DNA from: CAZAZQ01 sp964489705
GTDB lineage: Bacteria > Zixibacteria > MSB-5A5 > GN15 > FEB-12
DNA length: 64,000 nucleotides
Direction of reading: 5' to 3'
NCBI GenBank assembly: GCA_964489705.1
Contig: CAZAZQ010000001.1
Span: 62,001 to 126,000 of the forward strand
The notes beneath the pieces are model-generated. The model did no database searches and had not been told where the DNA came from. It worked only from the letters and a program-made list of their open reading frames with translations. Position 1 is the stretch's first letter; each line of letters opens with the position of its first letter. This document shows positions 42,557 through 50,540 of the stretch, piece by piece. A program made the position numbers and the translations under genes.

Positions 42557-43222
42557 ATGGTTATCCACACTGCGTATTTCAAAAAACTTGCGGCGGTCTG
42601 GTTGTTTGCTATCGCTTTCGGCTATCTGGAGGCGTCGGTTGTTGTCTACTTGAGGAATTTGTATTACCCTGACGGATTTTCCTTCCCTCTGGTTATCATC
42701 CCCTCGCATCCGCTAGTGGTGGAACTTTTCCGTGAGTTATCCACCCTCGTGATGTTGGCAAGCGTCGCTTTTCTTGTCGGTCGAAGATTCTGGGAGTGTT
42801 TTGGTTATTTTATCATACTTTTCGGTATCTGGGACATCTTTTTCTATCTCTGGCTGAAAGCGACCATCAATTGGCCCCCCTCGCTGTTTACCTGGGACAT
42901 TCTCTTTTTGCTTCCTATCCCGTGGATAGGTCCGGTCATAGCTCCGGTATTGGTGTCGGTATTAATGATAGGGTGCGGGACAATGCTCACATATAAGTAT
43001 GCGACAAAAGCTGACTATCGTTTTCAGCCACCGCTCCTTGCATGGCTTTTGTCGCTGGCGGGTATCGCGGTGATTCTATACTCGTTCATGTATGACACCG
43101 CCGCCACTTTCCGGCAGCAGCTTCCCCAACCGTATCCGTATGCTCTTTTGGTAATCGGTTTGCTTTTGCTTTTGGGGGCGTTTGCAGTTTCGTATCGTCG
43201 GTCGAATAACGAGAAAAACTAA
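42557..43222 (+). CDS. Multi-spanning membrane protein of unknown function
   Basis: 221 residues from the ATG at 42557. An in-frame GTG at 42470 would add 29 residues, and neither start has a strong ribosome site. Six or seven hydrophobic helices are visible, for example LAAVWLFAIAFGYLEASVVVYL, YFIILFGIWDIFFYLWL, PWIGPVIAPVLVSVLMIGCGT and YALLVIGLLLLLGAFAVSY. A conserved-looking WDIFFYLWLK and GYLEASVVVYLR are rich in aromatic residues and a buried Glu. No family is recognised. It runs divergently from the T6SS promoter, and its stop overlaps the stop of the convergent glycolate-oxidase-like gene by a few bases. Confidence 0.62.
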   Translation: MVIHTAYFKKLAAVWLFAIAFGYLEASVVVYLRNLYYPDGFSFPLVIIPSHPLVVELFRELSTLVMLASVAFLVGRRFWECFGYFIILFGIWDIFFYLWLKATINWPPSLFTWDILFLLPIPWIGPVIAPVLVSVLMIGCGTMLTYKYATKADYRFQPPLLAWLLSLAGIAVILYSFMYDTAATFRQQLPQPYPYALLVIGLLLLLGAFAVSYRRSNNEKN

Positions 43223-44583
43223 GCGGGGAAAATTTTGCCCGGATTGAGCAGGTTGTCCGGATCGAACACTTCTTTGAAATACTTCATATACTTGAGCGTA
43301 ACGACATCGAACTCCAAACCGATATATTTGCTCTTCGCCAAGCCGATACCGTGCTCCCCGGTGAGCGTCCCGCCCAGCTCGACAACCTTTCGGAGAACCT
43401 TTTCTATCCCCTCGTCAATCATGCGCATCTCTTCGTCGGTACCGGTCTGAGAAAGGAAACTGACATGGATATTACCGTCACCGGCATGACCAAAGGTGTT
43501 GATGCGCAGGGGACTGGTGCGGTTCATTTCCGCCACAAACTCGACCAGCGCCGGAATTTGTGAATTGGGGACGACCGTATCTTCCGAAATCTTCGCCCGG
43601 GCGGCGGCTTTGATGGCTTTGGACACATTCCGCCGCACTTGCCACAAACTCTCGGCTTTCGCCGGGTCGTGCTCAATGCTAAGCACCGAACAATGATTTT
43701 TCTTGCAGAAACGCTGGATTGCTTCAATTTGCTGCTTGACATTCTCGCCGGACGTCTCAATCAGCAGCGCCGCCATCCCTTTTTGCAAATGGTCGGTCTG
43801 CTCGTACTCTATCGAACATGCCACCGCATCGGCGTCGATAAACTCCATCACGGTCGGAATAATCCCTTCGCTGGTGATGTCGGTCACGGTCTGGGCGGCA
43901 TCGCGGGCGTTTTCAAAACCGACAAGAATAGTCGCCCCCACCGACGGAGTTTCGATAAGGCTCAAGGTGATTTCCGAAATCACCGCCAGTGTCCCTTCCG
44001 AACCGACCAAAATATCTCCCAACGGCAGACCGCGATTGCCGTTATAACAGCCGGTCAAAAGAACTTCCCCTTCAATGGTAACCGCCCGCACTCCCAGGAC
44101 GTAATCTTTGGTCACTCCAAACCGACGGCAACGCAATCCACCCGCACACTCAGCGATATTCCCGCCGATGGTGCACTCCTCGTAACTGGCAGGGTCGGGA
44201 GGGTACGTAAGATTGTATTTCTCGGCGGCGTCTTTGATTTCTTTGGTAATGACGCCGGGACCGCAGACAGCCCGCTTGTGCTCCGGGTCGATGTGCAAAT
44301 GATTTATTTTCTCCGTCGAAAGGACAATTCCTCCCCGAACCGGCACACATCCGCCGGAGAGCCCGGTTCCGGCTCCACGAGCCACAATCGGTATCTTATG
44401 CGTACGGCAAAAAGTCACCGTGGCAATGATATCAGCTTCCGACTCCGCCAAAACGATTGCTTCCGGCGTAGCTTTTTCTTCGGTCGCATCTCGGAAGTAA
44501 TCTTCTTTATTTGCTAAATCGGTATTCAACGATGAAGGGGATTGCAAACGGGCTGCCAACTCCTGTAAGTCATACGAACGCAT
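43219..44583 (-). CDS. FAD-linked oxidase, GlcD/lactate dehydrogenase type
   Basis: 454 residues. The FAD-binding PCMH fold is plain: IPIVARGAGTGLSGGCVPVRGGIVLS and PPDPASYEECTIGGNIAECAGG. The C-terminal domain has FGHAGDGNIHVSFL and GTLTGEHGIGLAKSKYI, which are hallmarks of glycolate oxidase subunit D and D-lactate dehydrogenases. It oxidises a 2-hydroxy acid and passes electrons to an FeS partner (GlcF-like) or ETF. No such partner is adjacent. The ATG at 44583 was chosen because the longer frame upstream has no family match, but its ribosome site is weak. The stop overlaps the convergent membrane-protein gene. Confidence 0.85.
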   Translation of the reverse strand: MRSYDLQELAARLQSPSSLNTDLANKEDYFRDATEEKATPEAIVLAESEADIIATVTFCRTHKIPIVARGAGTGLSGGCVPVRGGIVLSTEKINHLHIDPEHKRAVCGPGVITKEIKDAAEKYNLTYPPDPASYEECTIGGNIAECAGGLRCRRFGVTKDYVLGVRAVTIEGEVLLTGCYNGNRGLPLGDILVGSEGTLAVISEITLSLIETPSVGATILVGFENARDAAQTVTDITSEGIIPTVMEFIDADAVACSIEYEQTDHLQKGMAALLIETSGENVKQQIEAIQRFCKKNHCSVLSIEHDPAKAESLWQVRRNVSKAIKAAARAKISEDTVVPNSQIPALVEFVAEMNRTSPLRINTFGHAGDGNIHVSFLSQTGTDEEMRMIDEGIEKVLRKVVELGGTLTGEHGIGLAKSKYIGLEFDVVTLKYMKYFKEVFDPDNLLNPGKIFPA

Positions 44584-44664
44584 AGCATAAATGAAAAGCG
44601 CCGAGCTATGACTGTCAAGAGCGGACGGGGGATATTTTTGCTTCTCACGTAAGCAGCCATCCAC

Positions 44665-44889
44665 AAAAGACTCGTACGAATCCCTAGCTCAGCCGTAGCC
44701 GTTTTATCCTCTCATGCACGATCCGCTTACTCTCGGCGATTCACTAATACACCCTTAGGGTGCCCTTAGGGTGTCACGGCTGGGTCAGACAAAGATGTCT
44801 AACCCGCTAGTGGATGGAAGTAAACCTATGGCTTGTAAACTTGTCGGAAGCCCACCTTAAGAACCGTCAGTCCCCTTGGGGCAAAGCAC
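44665..44889. other. Intergenic region with hairpins, no gene recognised
   Basis: This stretch lies between glcD and fmdB. It holds two exact copies of CCCTTAGGGTG in tandem (44752-44773). It also holds a good stem-loop GGGT-C-AGACA / TGTCT-A-ACCC at about 44781-44804, and a small CCCC/GGGG hairpin at about 44872-44881. It could encode a structured RNA, but I could not match it to 6S, SRP, tmRNA or RNase P patterns. Confidence 0.4.
44752..44773. repeat. Tandem CCCTTAGGGTG repeat (2 copies)
   Basis: Two perfect copies of an 11-base unit, each nearly palindromic, lie within the glcD-fmdB intergenic region. Confidence 0.7.
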
Positions 44890-45141
44890 CTACTTCTTGG
44901 AAGCAGGCGGAGATGGTTTGGTATCGGCTTTTTCTTTTTCAGCGGCGGCTTTGTACTCTTTGCTCCGGTAATCGGTAATGTAAAAACCGGAACCTTTGAA
45001 GAGAAAGCCTGCCCCACCGGAAATAACCCGGTGAACATACCCACCGCAGACAGGACATTTTTCCACCGGAGGTTCCGTTATCGTTTGGAAAGCTTCGAAT
45101 TCATGACCGCATTTTTCACATTCATATTCATACGTCGGCAT
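44890..45141 (-). CDS. FmdB-family zinc-ribbon protein
   Basis: 83 residues. MPTYEYECEKCGHEFE with CPVCGGYV forms the Zn ribbon (two CxxC pairs), followed by the conserved FLFKGSGFYITDYRS segment of FmdB-type proteins and a lysine-rich tail. These small proteins are often annotated as regulators of formamidase but their function is generally unclear. Stands alone 147 bases downstream of pckA. Confidence 0.88.
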   Translation of the reverse strand: MPTYEYECEKCGHEFEAFQTITEPPVEKCPVCGGYVHRVISGGAGFLFKGSGFYITDYRSKEYKAAAEKEKADTKPSPPASKK

Positions 45142-45288
45142 CTTGGCTACCTCCTTCCGTTCTCGAACGACAAAACCGGAGACTCGTCACCTTATTTCAA
45201 TTCTCGAATTATCTTACTGCCTCACATAACCTTAAGACAGAACATCAATATATTTATAACATCCGAAAAAGCAAATCGTTCATCCGAT

Positions 45289-46959
45289 TTACTGTTTTCC
45301 AAACGCCATAATATCTTTCTTCACCGGACCGGCTTTGATAATTTCCGGCGGACATCCGGCGCTGAATTTCTTGAAATTCTCAATAAACAGAGAAGCCAAC
45401 TGGAGGTACTTCTCCCGGTACGCCTCCGGGTCACCCCAGGTTTCCACCGGATTGAGAACTTTGTCCGGCACTCCTTCGCAGTGTTTCGGAACCTGGAACC
45501 CGAAGACCGGATCGGTACGATACTCCACCTCAAGCAGGCTTCCGTCCAAGGCAGCGTTCAGCAAGGTTCGGGTATGCTGGATACTCATCCTTTTGCCGAT
45601 GCCATACGGTCCGCCCGTCCAGCCGGTATTGACCAGCCAACAGTTGACATCGTACTTCATTATCTTATTCTTGAGCATCTCCGCATAGTAATACGGATGG
45701 TGCACCATGAAAGGCGCTCCAAAACAAGCGCTGAAAGTAATTTCCGGTTCTTTGCCCAAATCGACTTCCGTTCCGCTCACTTTCGAGGTGTAGCCGGAAA
45801 TAAAGTGGTACATGGCTTGGTCGGGAGTCAACTTGGCAATCGGCGGCATCACACCGGAAGCGTCGCAGGTAAGCATGATAATGTTTTTCGGGTGTCCGGC
45901 GCGCTTTTCCGGGACGGCATTATCGATATAATGCAGCGGATACGCCGCGCGGGTATTTTCAGTCAACGATTCATCATCCAAATCGAGCAGCCGTGTCACC
46001 GGGTCGTAGACGACATTTTCCAGCACCGTGCCGTATTTCCGGGTGCAAGCGTAAATTTGCGGTTCCGCCGTCGGAGAAAGGGCGATAACCTTGGCGTAAC
46101 AACCGCCTTCAAAGTTGAATATCCCCTCATCGCTCCAGCCGTGCTCATCATCGCCGATAAGTTTACGCTTCGGATCGGCCGACAGGGTGGTCTTCCCCGT
46201 GCCGGACAAACCGAAGAAAAGAGCGACGTCGCCGTCTTTCCCGACGTTGGCGGAGCAGTGCATCGTCATCACGCCTTCAAGGGGCAACAGGAAATTCAAC
46301 ACCGTAAAGATAGACTTTTTGATTTCGCCGCCGTAACCGGAATTGCCGATAAGGCAAAGCTTCTGGTCGAAGTTCAGCAGGATAAACGTCTTGGAAAGGG
46401 TTCCGTCAATTTGCGGCATTCCTTTGAACGAGGGCACCGCAATGACGGTAAATTCCGGCACAAACCGCCGCAGCTCGTCGCTGGTTTCCGCTTCGATGAA
46501 CATATTCCGAGCAAACAAACTGTGCCAGGCATATTCGGTGATTATCCGCACCGGGAGTCGATAGTTAGGATCGGCTCCGGCGTAACAATCTTGGACAAAG
46601 ACGTCTCGTCCTTGCAAGAACCCTTGCAAGCGGTCGAAAACAGCATTGAATTTGTCGACGCTGAAAGGACGGTTGTATTGTCCCCACCAGATTTTGTCCT
46701 CGGTGGTCGCTTCCTTGACGACGAATTTGTCGTTCGCCGAGCGGGCGGTATGTTTGCCGGTGTTGACCACAATCGGTCCCATATAGGAGAGCCTGCCCTC
46801 GGAGCGAAAGATAATCTCTTCGTAGAGCGCCTCGGTCGGAAGATTCCAATAGACATGATTGAGGTTGACCAACCCGTGGTTTTCCAAGCCGTATTCGCTT
46901 TTGGTCGCGGTGGCTTCTTTCTGAGCGGGGGTTTTGATATCTATGATGTACTGACTCAT
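45289..46959 (-). CDS. pckA: Phosphoenolpyruvate carboxykinase (ATP)
   Basis: Converts oxaloacetate and ATP to phosphoenolpyruvate, CO2 and ADP. It is a gluconeogenic enzyme, or it runs in reverse as a CO2-fixing step in anaerobes. 556 residues. The P-loop kinase-1a is FGLSGTGKTTLSAD, the metal-binding kinase-2 region is IGDDEHGWSD with NFEGGCYAKVI, and the substrate arginine is in GKHTARSANDKF. GGAGG lies 8 bases upstream and the start overlaps the aminotransferase stop as ATGA. Last of a prfB-pta-aminotransferase-pckA operon, which joins oxaloacetate, aspartate and acetyl-phosphate metabolism. Confidence 0.95.
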   Translation of the reverse strand: MSQYIIDIKTPAQKEATATKSEYGLENHGLVNLNHVYWNLPTEALYEEIIFRSEGRLSYMGPIVVNTGKHTARSANDKFVVKEATTEDKIWWGQYNRPFSVDKFNAVFDRLQGFLQGRDVFVQDCYAGADPNYRLPVRIITEYAWHSLFARNMFIEAETSDELRRFVPEFTVIAVPSFKGMPQIDGTLSKTFILLNFDQKLCLIGNSGYGGEIKKSIFTVLNFLLPLEGVMTMHCSANVGKDGDVALFFGLSGTGKTTLSADPKRKLIGDDEHGWSDEGIFNFEGGCYAKVIALSPTAEPQIYACTRKYGTVLENVVYDPVTRLLDLDDESLTENTRAAYPLHYIDNAVPEKRAGHPKNIIMLTCDASGVMPPIAKLTPDQAMYHFISGYTSKVSGTEVDLGKEPEITFSACFGAPFMVHHPYYYAEMLKNKIMKYDVNCWLVNTGWTGGPYGIGKRMSIQHTRTLLNAALDGSLLEVEYRTDPVFGFQVPKHCEGVPDKVLNPVETWGDPEAYREKYLQLASLFIENFKKFSAGCPPEIIKAGPVKKDIMAFGKQ

Positions 46960-48173
46960 TTCCAATCCCTCCTCATCTTACGATCGCCGATGTAAATTTC
47001 ATTCGGGGATTCCGGATCGAGAGCCCATTTTATTCGCGCCACGCCTTCCATAATATCCTTCACCGAGCCGCAGAAGCTCAGCCGCAAATGCCCCTCGGCT
47101 CCGAATTCCTTCCCCGGCACGGTCACAACCAACGCTTTCTCCAAAAGGAACTTGGAGAGCGCCACGGAATCCTTGCTGTAGGCACTGAAATCCGGCAGGC
47201 AGTAGAAGGTGCCGTCGGGACGAGTGACGCGGACACCGTTGAAGGAGTTCAGCTCGTTCATCATCACTTCACAGTTGTTCTCCAGCATCAGGCGCAAGTT
47301 CTCCACGCCGCTCTGGATGCCGTTCAAAGCACCCGCCGCCGCCGCCTGCAACACCACTGACGGGCAGGAAGTGTTTTGGGCGGCAACATTAATCATCGCT
47401 TTGATGATTTTCCGATTGGCAATCGTCCAGCCGATCCGGAAGCCGGTCATGGCGTAGGTCTTGGACACACCGTTGATGACCACCAAGCGGGAAGAGTCGG
47501 AATCGTCCTTGGCATACTTGTAGCACGGCACCCACGGCTTGTCACCGAAAATGAGCTTATGGTAGATGTCGTCCATAATAAGGTAGATTTTCTTTTTCTC
47601 GCAGTACTCGACAATCTCCCCGATGAGGTCTGCCGGATACATCAACCCAGACGGGTTGTTGGGACTGTTGATGATAATTGCTTTGGTATACGAGCTCACC
47701 GCTCGGGTAATATCTTCCATCCGGGGAACATAGCGACCGTCTTCGGGAGTCACAATAACCGGAATGCCGTAGACCATCTTGACGATTTCGGGATAACTGA
47801 CCCAATACGGAGCCGGAATTATCACTTCATCCTGCGGGTTGATAATGGTCATCATCAAATTGTACAGCGCCTGCTTGGCACCGGCGGAGACAATGACGTT
47901 TTCCGGTCCGATGACCTTGTTGTAATGTTCCTCCGTATAGCGGATAATCGCTTTGATGAGAGAGGGAATACCTTCGGTCGGCGTATAGCGGATTTCCGCC
48001 GTGGTAAGTTTCGCCGCACTGCTCAAGATGGCATCCAGCGGCACCTTGCTCTTCGGTTCTCCGGCACCCAGGTGAATGACCGCTTCGCCGCGCTCTTTCA
48101 AGAGACGGGCTTGCTCATTCATCATCAGAGTCGGCGACTCGTTTATTTCTCTGGCAAGTTGACTGACACTCAT
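46956..48173 (-). CDS. Pyridoxal-phosphate aminotransferase (aspartate type)
   Basis: 405 residues, class I/II fold type I. Visible marks are LGAGEPKSKVP near the N-terminus, SAGAKQALYNLMM, INSPNNPSGLMY (pyridoxal phosphate contacts), and the Schiff-base lysine in NGVSKTYAMTGFRIGW. The pattern resembles Thermus-type aspartate aminotransferase, converting aspartate and 2-oxoglutarate to oxaloacetate and glutamate. The oxaloacetate could feed the pckA product, whose gene overlaps it by ATGA. Pta ends 6 bases before the start and contributes an AAAGGAT ribosome site. Confidence 0.9.
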   Translation of the reverse strand: MSVSQLAREINESPTLMMNEQARLLKERGEAVIHLGAGEPKSKVPLDAILSSAAKLTTAEIRYTPTEGIPSLIKAIIRYTEEHYNKVIGPENVIVSAGAKQALYNLMMTIINPQDEVIIPAPYWVSYPEIVKMVYGIPVIVTPEDGRYVPRMEDITRAVSSYTKAIIINSPNNPSGLMYPADLIGEIVEYCEKKKIYLIMDDIYHKLIFGDKPWVPCYKYAKDDSDSSRLVVINGVSKTYAMTGFRIGWTIANRKIIKAMINVAAQNTSCPSVVLQAAAAGALNGIQSGVENLRLMLENNCEVMMNELNSFNGVRVTRPDGTFYCLPDFSAYSKDSVALSKFLLEKALVVTVPGKEFGAEGHLRLSFCGSVKDIMEGVARIKWALDPESPNEIYIGDRKMRRDWK

Positions 48174-48179
48174 GGGAGA

Positions 48180-49172
48180 CTATCCTTTCATCAACATGGC
48201 AATGGCGGTAACGTCAACGATGTCGTCGACCGAACAGCCGCGGGACAAATCATTCGCCGGTTTCGCCAGCCCTTGAATAATCGGTCCTGTGGCGACGGCG
48301 TTCGCCAACCGTTCGGTCAACTTGTAGCCGATGTTGCCGGCATCGAGATCGGGGAAAATGAGAATATTGGCATCACCGGCAATTTCGGAATCGGGAGCTT
48401 TGCGCTTGGCAACCTCCGGCACAATCGCCGCATCGACTTGAAACTCCCCGTCGGCTTTCAAATCCGGATGGTCTCGCTTGAGAATACGAAGGGCTTCGAG
48501 CACTTTGTCGACATCTTTATGCTTGGCGGAGCCTTTGGTGGAAAACGACAACATGGCGATTTTCGGCTCTTCGCCCAACAGATTCTTCATCGTCTGTGCC
48601 GTCGAAACGGCGATGGATGCCAACTGCTCCGGGGTCGGATTGGGCACCACGGCGCAATCGGCAAACAGGAAGACCTTGTCGTGCACGTCGCGGTATTTCG
48701 GGATGGTCATCAAGAAACAACTCGAAACCGTTCGGATACCTTCTTTCAAGCCCAAGACGTGAATGGCGGCGCGCAACACATCACCGGTCGTATTGACCGA
48801 ACCGGCGACCGAGGCGTCGGCTTTGTCGTGCCGCACCATCATGGCGCCGAAGTATAACGGGTTGGCGATTGCCTGCCGGGCTTGTTCTTCGGTTATCCCT
48901 TTGGCTTTGCGAAGTTCCATGAACTCGACAACGTAGCCGTTGAAATCAGCCGAATGAGCCGGATTGATAACTTCCACCCGGTTCAAATTCAAGCCGTACT
49001 CTTTCGCCAGCTTTTCGATTTCGCCTTCGTCTCCCAACATGGTGACCGAGGCGATGCCTTCCGAGAGAATCTTCTTGGCGGCTTGAATCATCCGCGGTTC
49101 GGTTCCCTCGGGAAGAACAACCCGGCGTTTCTTTTCTTTGGCTTTATCTTTTATTTTCGAAAGAACATTCAT
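48180..49172 (-). CDS. pta: Phosphate acetyltransferase
   Basis: Interconverts acetyl-CoA and acetyl-phosphate. 330 residues, the compact form without the N-terminal DRTGG extension of enteric Pta. Family signatures include RRVVLPEGTEPRMIQAA, the MMVRHDKADASVAGSVNTTGDVLRAA segment, and the C-terminal FPDLDAGNIGYKLTERLANA. AAGGGAG precedes the ATG at 49172. An ATG 18 bases earlier overlaps this site. It is 23 bases downstream of prfB. With an acetate kinase elsewhere it would give substrate-level phosphorylation in fermentation. Confidence 0.93.
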   Translation of the reverse strand: MNVLSKIKDKAKEKKRRVVLPEGTEPRMIQAAKKILSEGIASVTMLGDEGEIEKLAKEYGLNLNRVEVINPAHSADFNGYVVEFMELRKAKGITEEQARQAIANPLYFGAMMVRHDKADASVAGSVNTTGDVLRAAIHVLGLKEGIRTVSSCFLMTIPKYRDVHDKVFLFADCAVVPNPTPEQLASIAVSTAQTMKNLLGEEPKIAMLSFSTKGSAKHKDVDKVLEALRILKRDHPDLKADGEFQVDAAIVPEVAKRKAPDSEIAGDANILIFPDLDAGNIGYKLTERLANAVATGPIIQGLAKPANDLSRGCSVDDIVDVTAIAMLMKG

Positions 49173-49195
49173 ACCATGCTCCCTTCCCATTCATT

Positions 49196-50336
49196 TTATG
49201 CGTACCCTTTTTGCGTCTGATGCGCAAGGTTCTCGTTCAATTCCGGGTTCGCCAAATACGCTTCGATGAACTGGTCGAGGTCACCGTCCATCACGGCCTG
49301 AACGTTGCCAGTCTCCACCGAGGTGCGATGGTCTTTGACCATGTTGTACGGATGGAAGACATACGACCGGATCTGGGAACCCCATTCTATCTTCTTTTTC
49401 GCCTTTTCGAATTTCTCCATCTTTTTGGCTTCTTCTTCTTTCTTCAACTGGTACAGGCGCGCTTTCAAAACGGTAAAAGCGGCGTCTTTATTGCGGTGCT
49501 GACTCCGCTCCGACTGGCAGGTAACGACAATGCCGGTCGGGATATGAGTAATCCGCACCGCCGAGGAGGTCTTGTTCACATGCTGTCCGCCCGCCCCAGA
49601 AGACCGAAAAGTATCGATGCGGATTTCGTCTTCCTTTATCTCCACATCGACGTTGCCTTCAACGACCGGGTAAACATGGACGGAGGCAAAAGAGGTATGC
49701 CGCCGGGCATTGGCGTCGAACGGTGAGATACGTACCAACCGATGAACCCCGGATTCCGCTTTCAAAAAGCCGTAGGCGAACTCGCCTTTCACTCGCATCA
49801 CCGCCGACTTGAGTCCGGCTTCGTCACCGGGTTGATAGTCCATCAGCTCCGCCGTGAAGTTCTTGCGCTCCACCCAGCGATTGTACATTCGAAACAGCAT
49901 ATCAGCCCAGTCCTGAGATTCGGTGCCGCCCGCTCCGGGATGAATGGAAAGAATCGCATCCCGGTGATCGTCGGGACCCGACAGCAGCGCCGAAAATTCG
50001 AGTTTTTTCAGCTCGTCGTCCAATTCCGCCAAATTGCGTTCCAACTCTTTGGCGTCTTCGCCCTCGTCATCGGGATCGGCAAGCTCCAACAGCTCGTGGG
50101 TATCTTTCAACTCACCCTTCAGCCGCTCGTACGCCTCAATCCATTTCTTATGGATTGATATTTCCTGCAAGACCGCTTGCGCCGCCTGGTTGTTATCCCA
50201 AAAGCCGGGCTTGGCGGTTTCCTCTTCCAACTTCCGAATCTTCTCTTGCCGTCCGGCGAGGTCAAAGATACCTCGCTAATTTATCCAGTCTCTTGGTCAA
50301 CTGCGGAACTTTGCTTTTCAGTTCTGCAATCAGCAT
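49196..50336 (-). CDS. prfB: Peptide chain release factor 2, with programmed +1 frameshift
   Basis: Recognises UGA and UAA. The first segment starts at ATG 50336 after AAGGAGGAC (MLIAELKSKVPQLTKRLDKLARYL) and runs into TGA at 50262-50264. A +1 shift at CTT-TGA-C joins it to the main frame (DLAGRQEKIRKLEEETAKPGFWD), which continues to 49196, about 370 residues in total. The GGQ loop is RSSGAGGQHVNKTSSAV, and the anticodon-mimic tripeptide is expected in the segment before it. This is the known autoregulatory recoding of bacterial prfB, not a sequencing defect. First gene of an operon with pta, an aminotransferase and pckA. Confidence 0.96.
50261..50273 (-). promoter_or_regulatory. prfB programmed +1 frameshift site
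   Basis: The minus strand reads AGG TAT CTT TGA C. The slippery CUU, the UGA in a poor termination context (followed by C), and an upstream GAGG acting as an internal Shine-Dalgarno element match the standard prfB site. Confidence 0.93.
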
Positions 50337-50365
50337 TTTGCCGTCCTCCTTAAAAAGGGGCTTCA

Positions 50366-50394
50366 AATATACACCTTTTCGCTTCAAAGGTCAA
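50366..50394 (-). promoter_or_regulatory. Predicted sigma-70 promoter of prfB
   Basis: On the minus strand TTGACC (50389-50394), 17 bases, then TATATT (50366-50371), 30 bases before the ATG. The rest of the 204-base gap to ccmF holds no further clear site. Confidence 0.65.
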
Positions 50395-50540
50395 CGACAT
50401 AAAAAGAAAGCATGTTACTTTTTTCACAAAGTTTCGGCTCTTTTCCCAAATTCACAAGCGAGCCAAATATACGATTTTTCGGGAAAACAGCGCCTCCTTC
50501 CCCGTGCCCCCCCTGCCTTCCCTTATCGTCTAATTATCAC

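Noticed and set aside
44681..44705. tRNA-like TAGCTCAG segment
   Set aside because: The A-box-like word occurs, but no acceptor, anticodon or T-arm stems with GTTC fit around it.
44752..44773. CRISPR array
   Set aside because: Only two abutting 11-base copies without spacers, and no cas gene in the window.
44665..44889. 6S RNA, SRP RNA or tmRNA
   Set aside because: A short CAGTCCCC stretch recalls 6S RNA, but I could not build the required closing stem and central bubble on either strand. SRP and tmRNA signature motifs are absent.
45031..46995. Long open frame on the plus strand opposite pckA
   Set aside because: The translation has no recognisable domain and is antisense to a clear pckA gene. 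Such mirror frames are common in this sequence.
50230..50336. Apparent broken 5' end of prfB (stop after 24 codons)
   Set aside because: It is the known programmed +1 frameshift of release factor 2, with CTT-TGA-C and an internal Shine-Dalgarno element, so no error or pseudogene is called.
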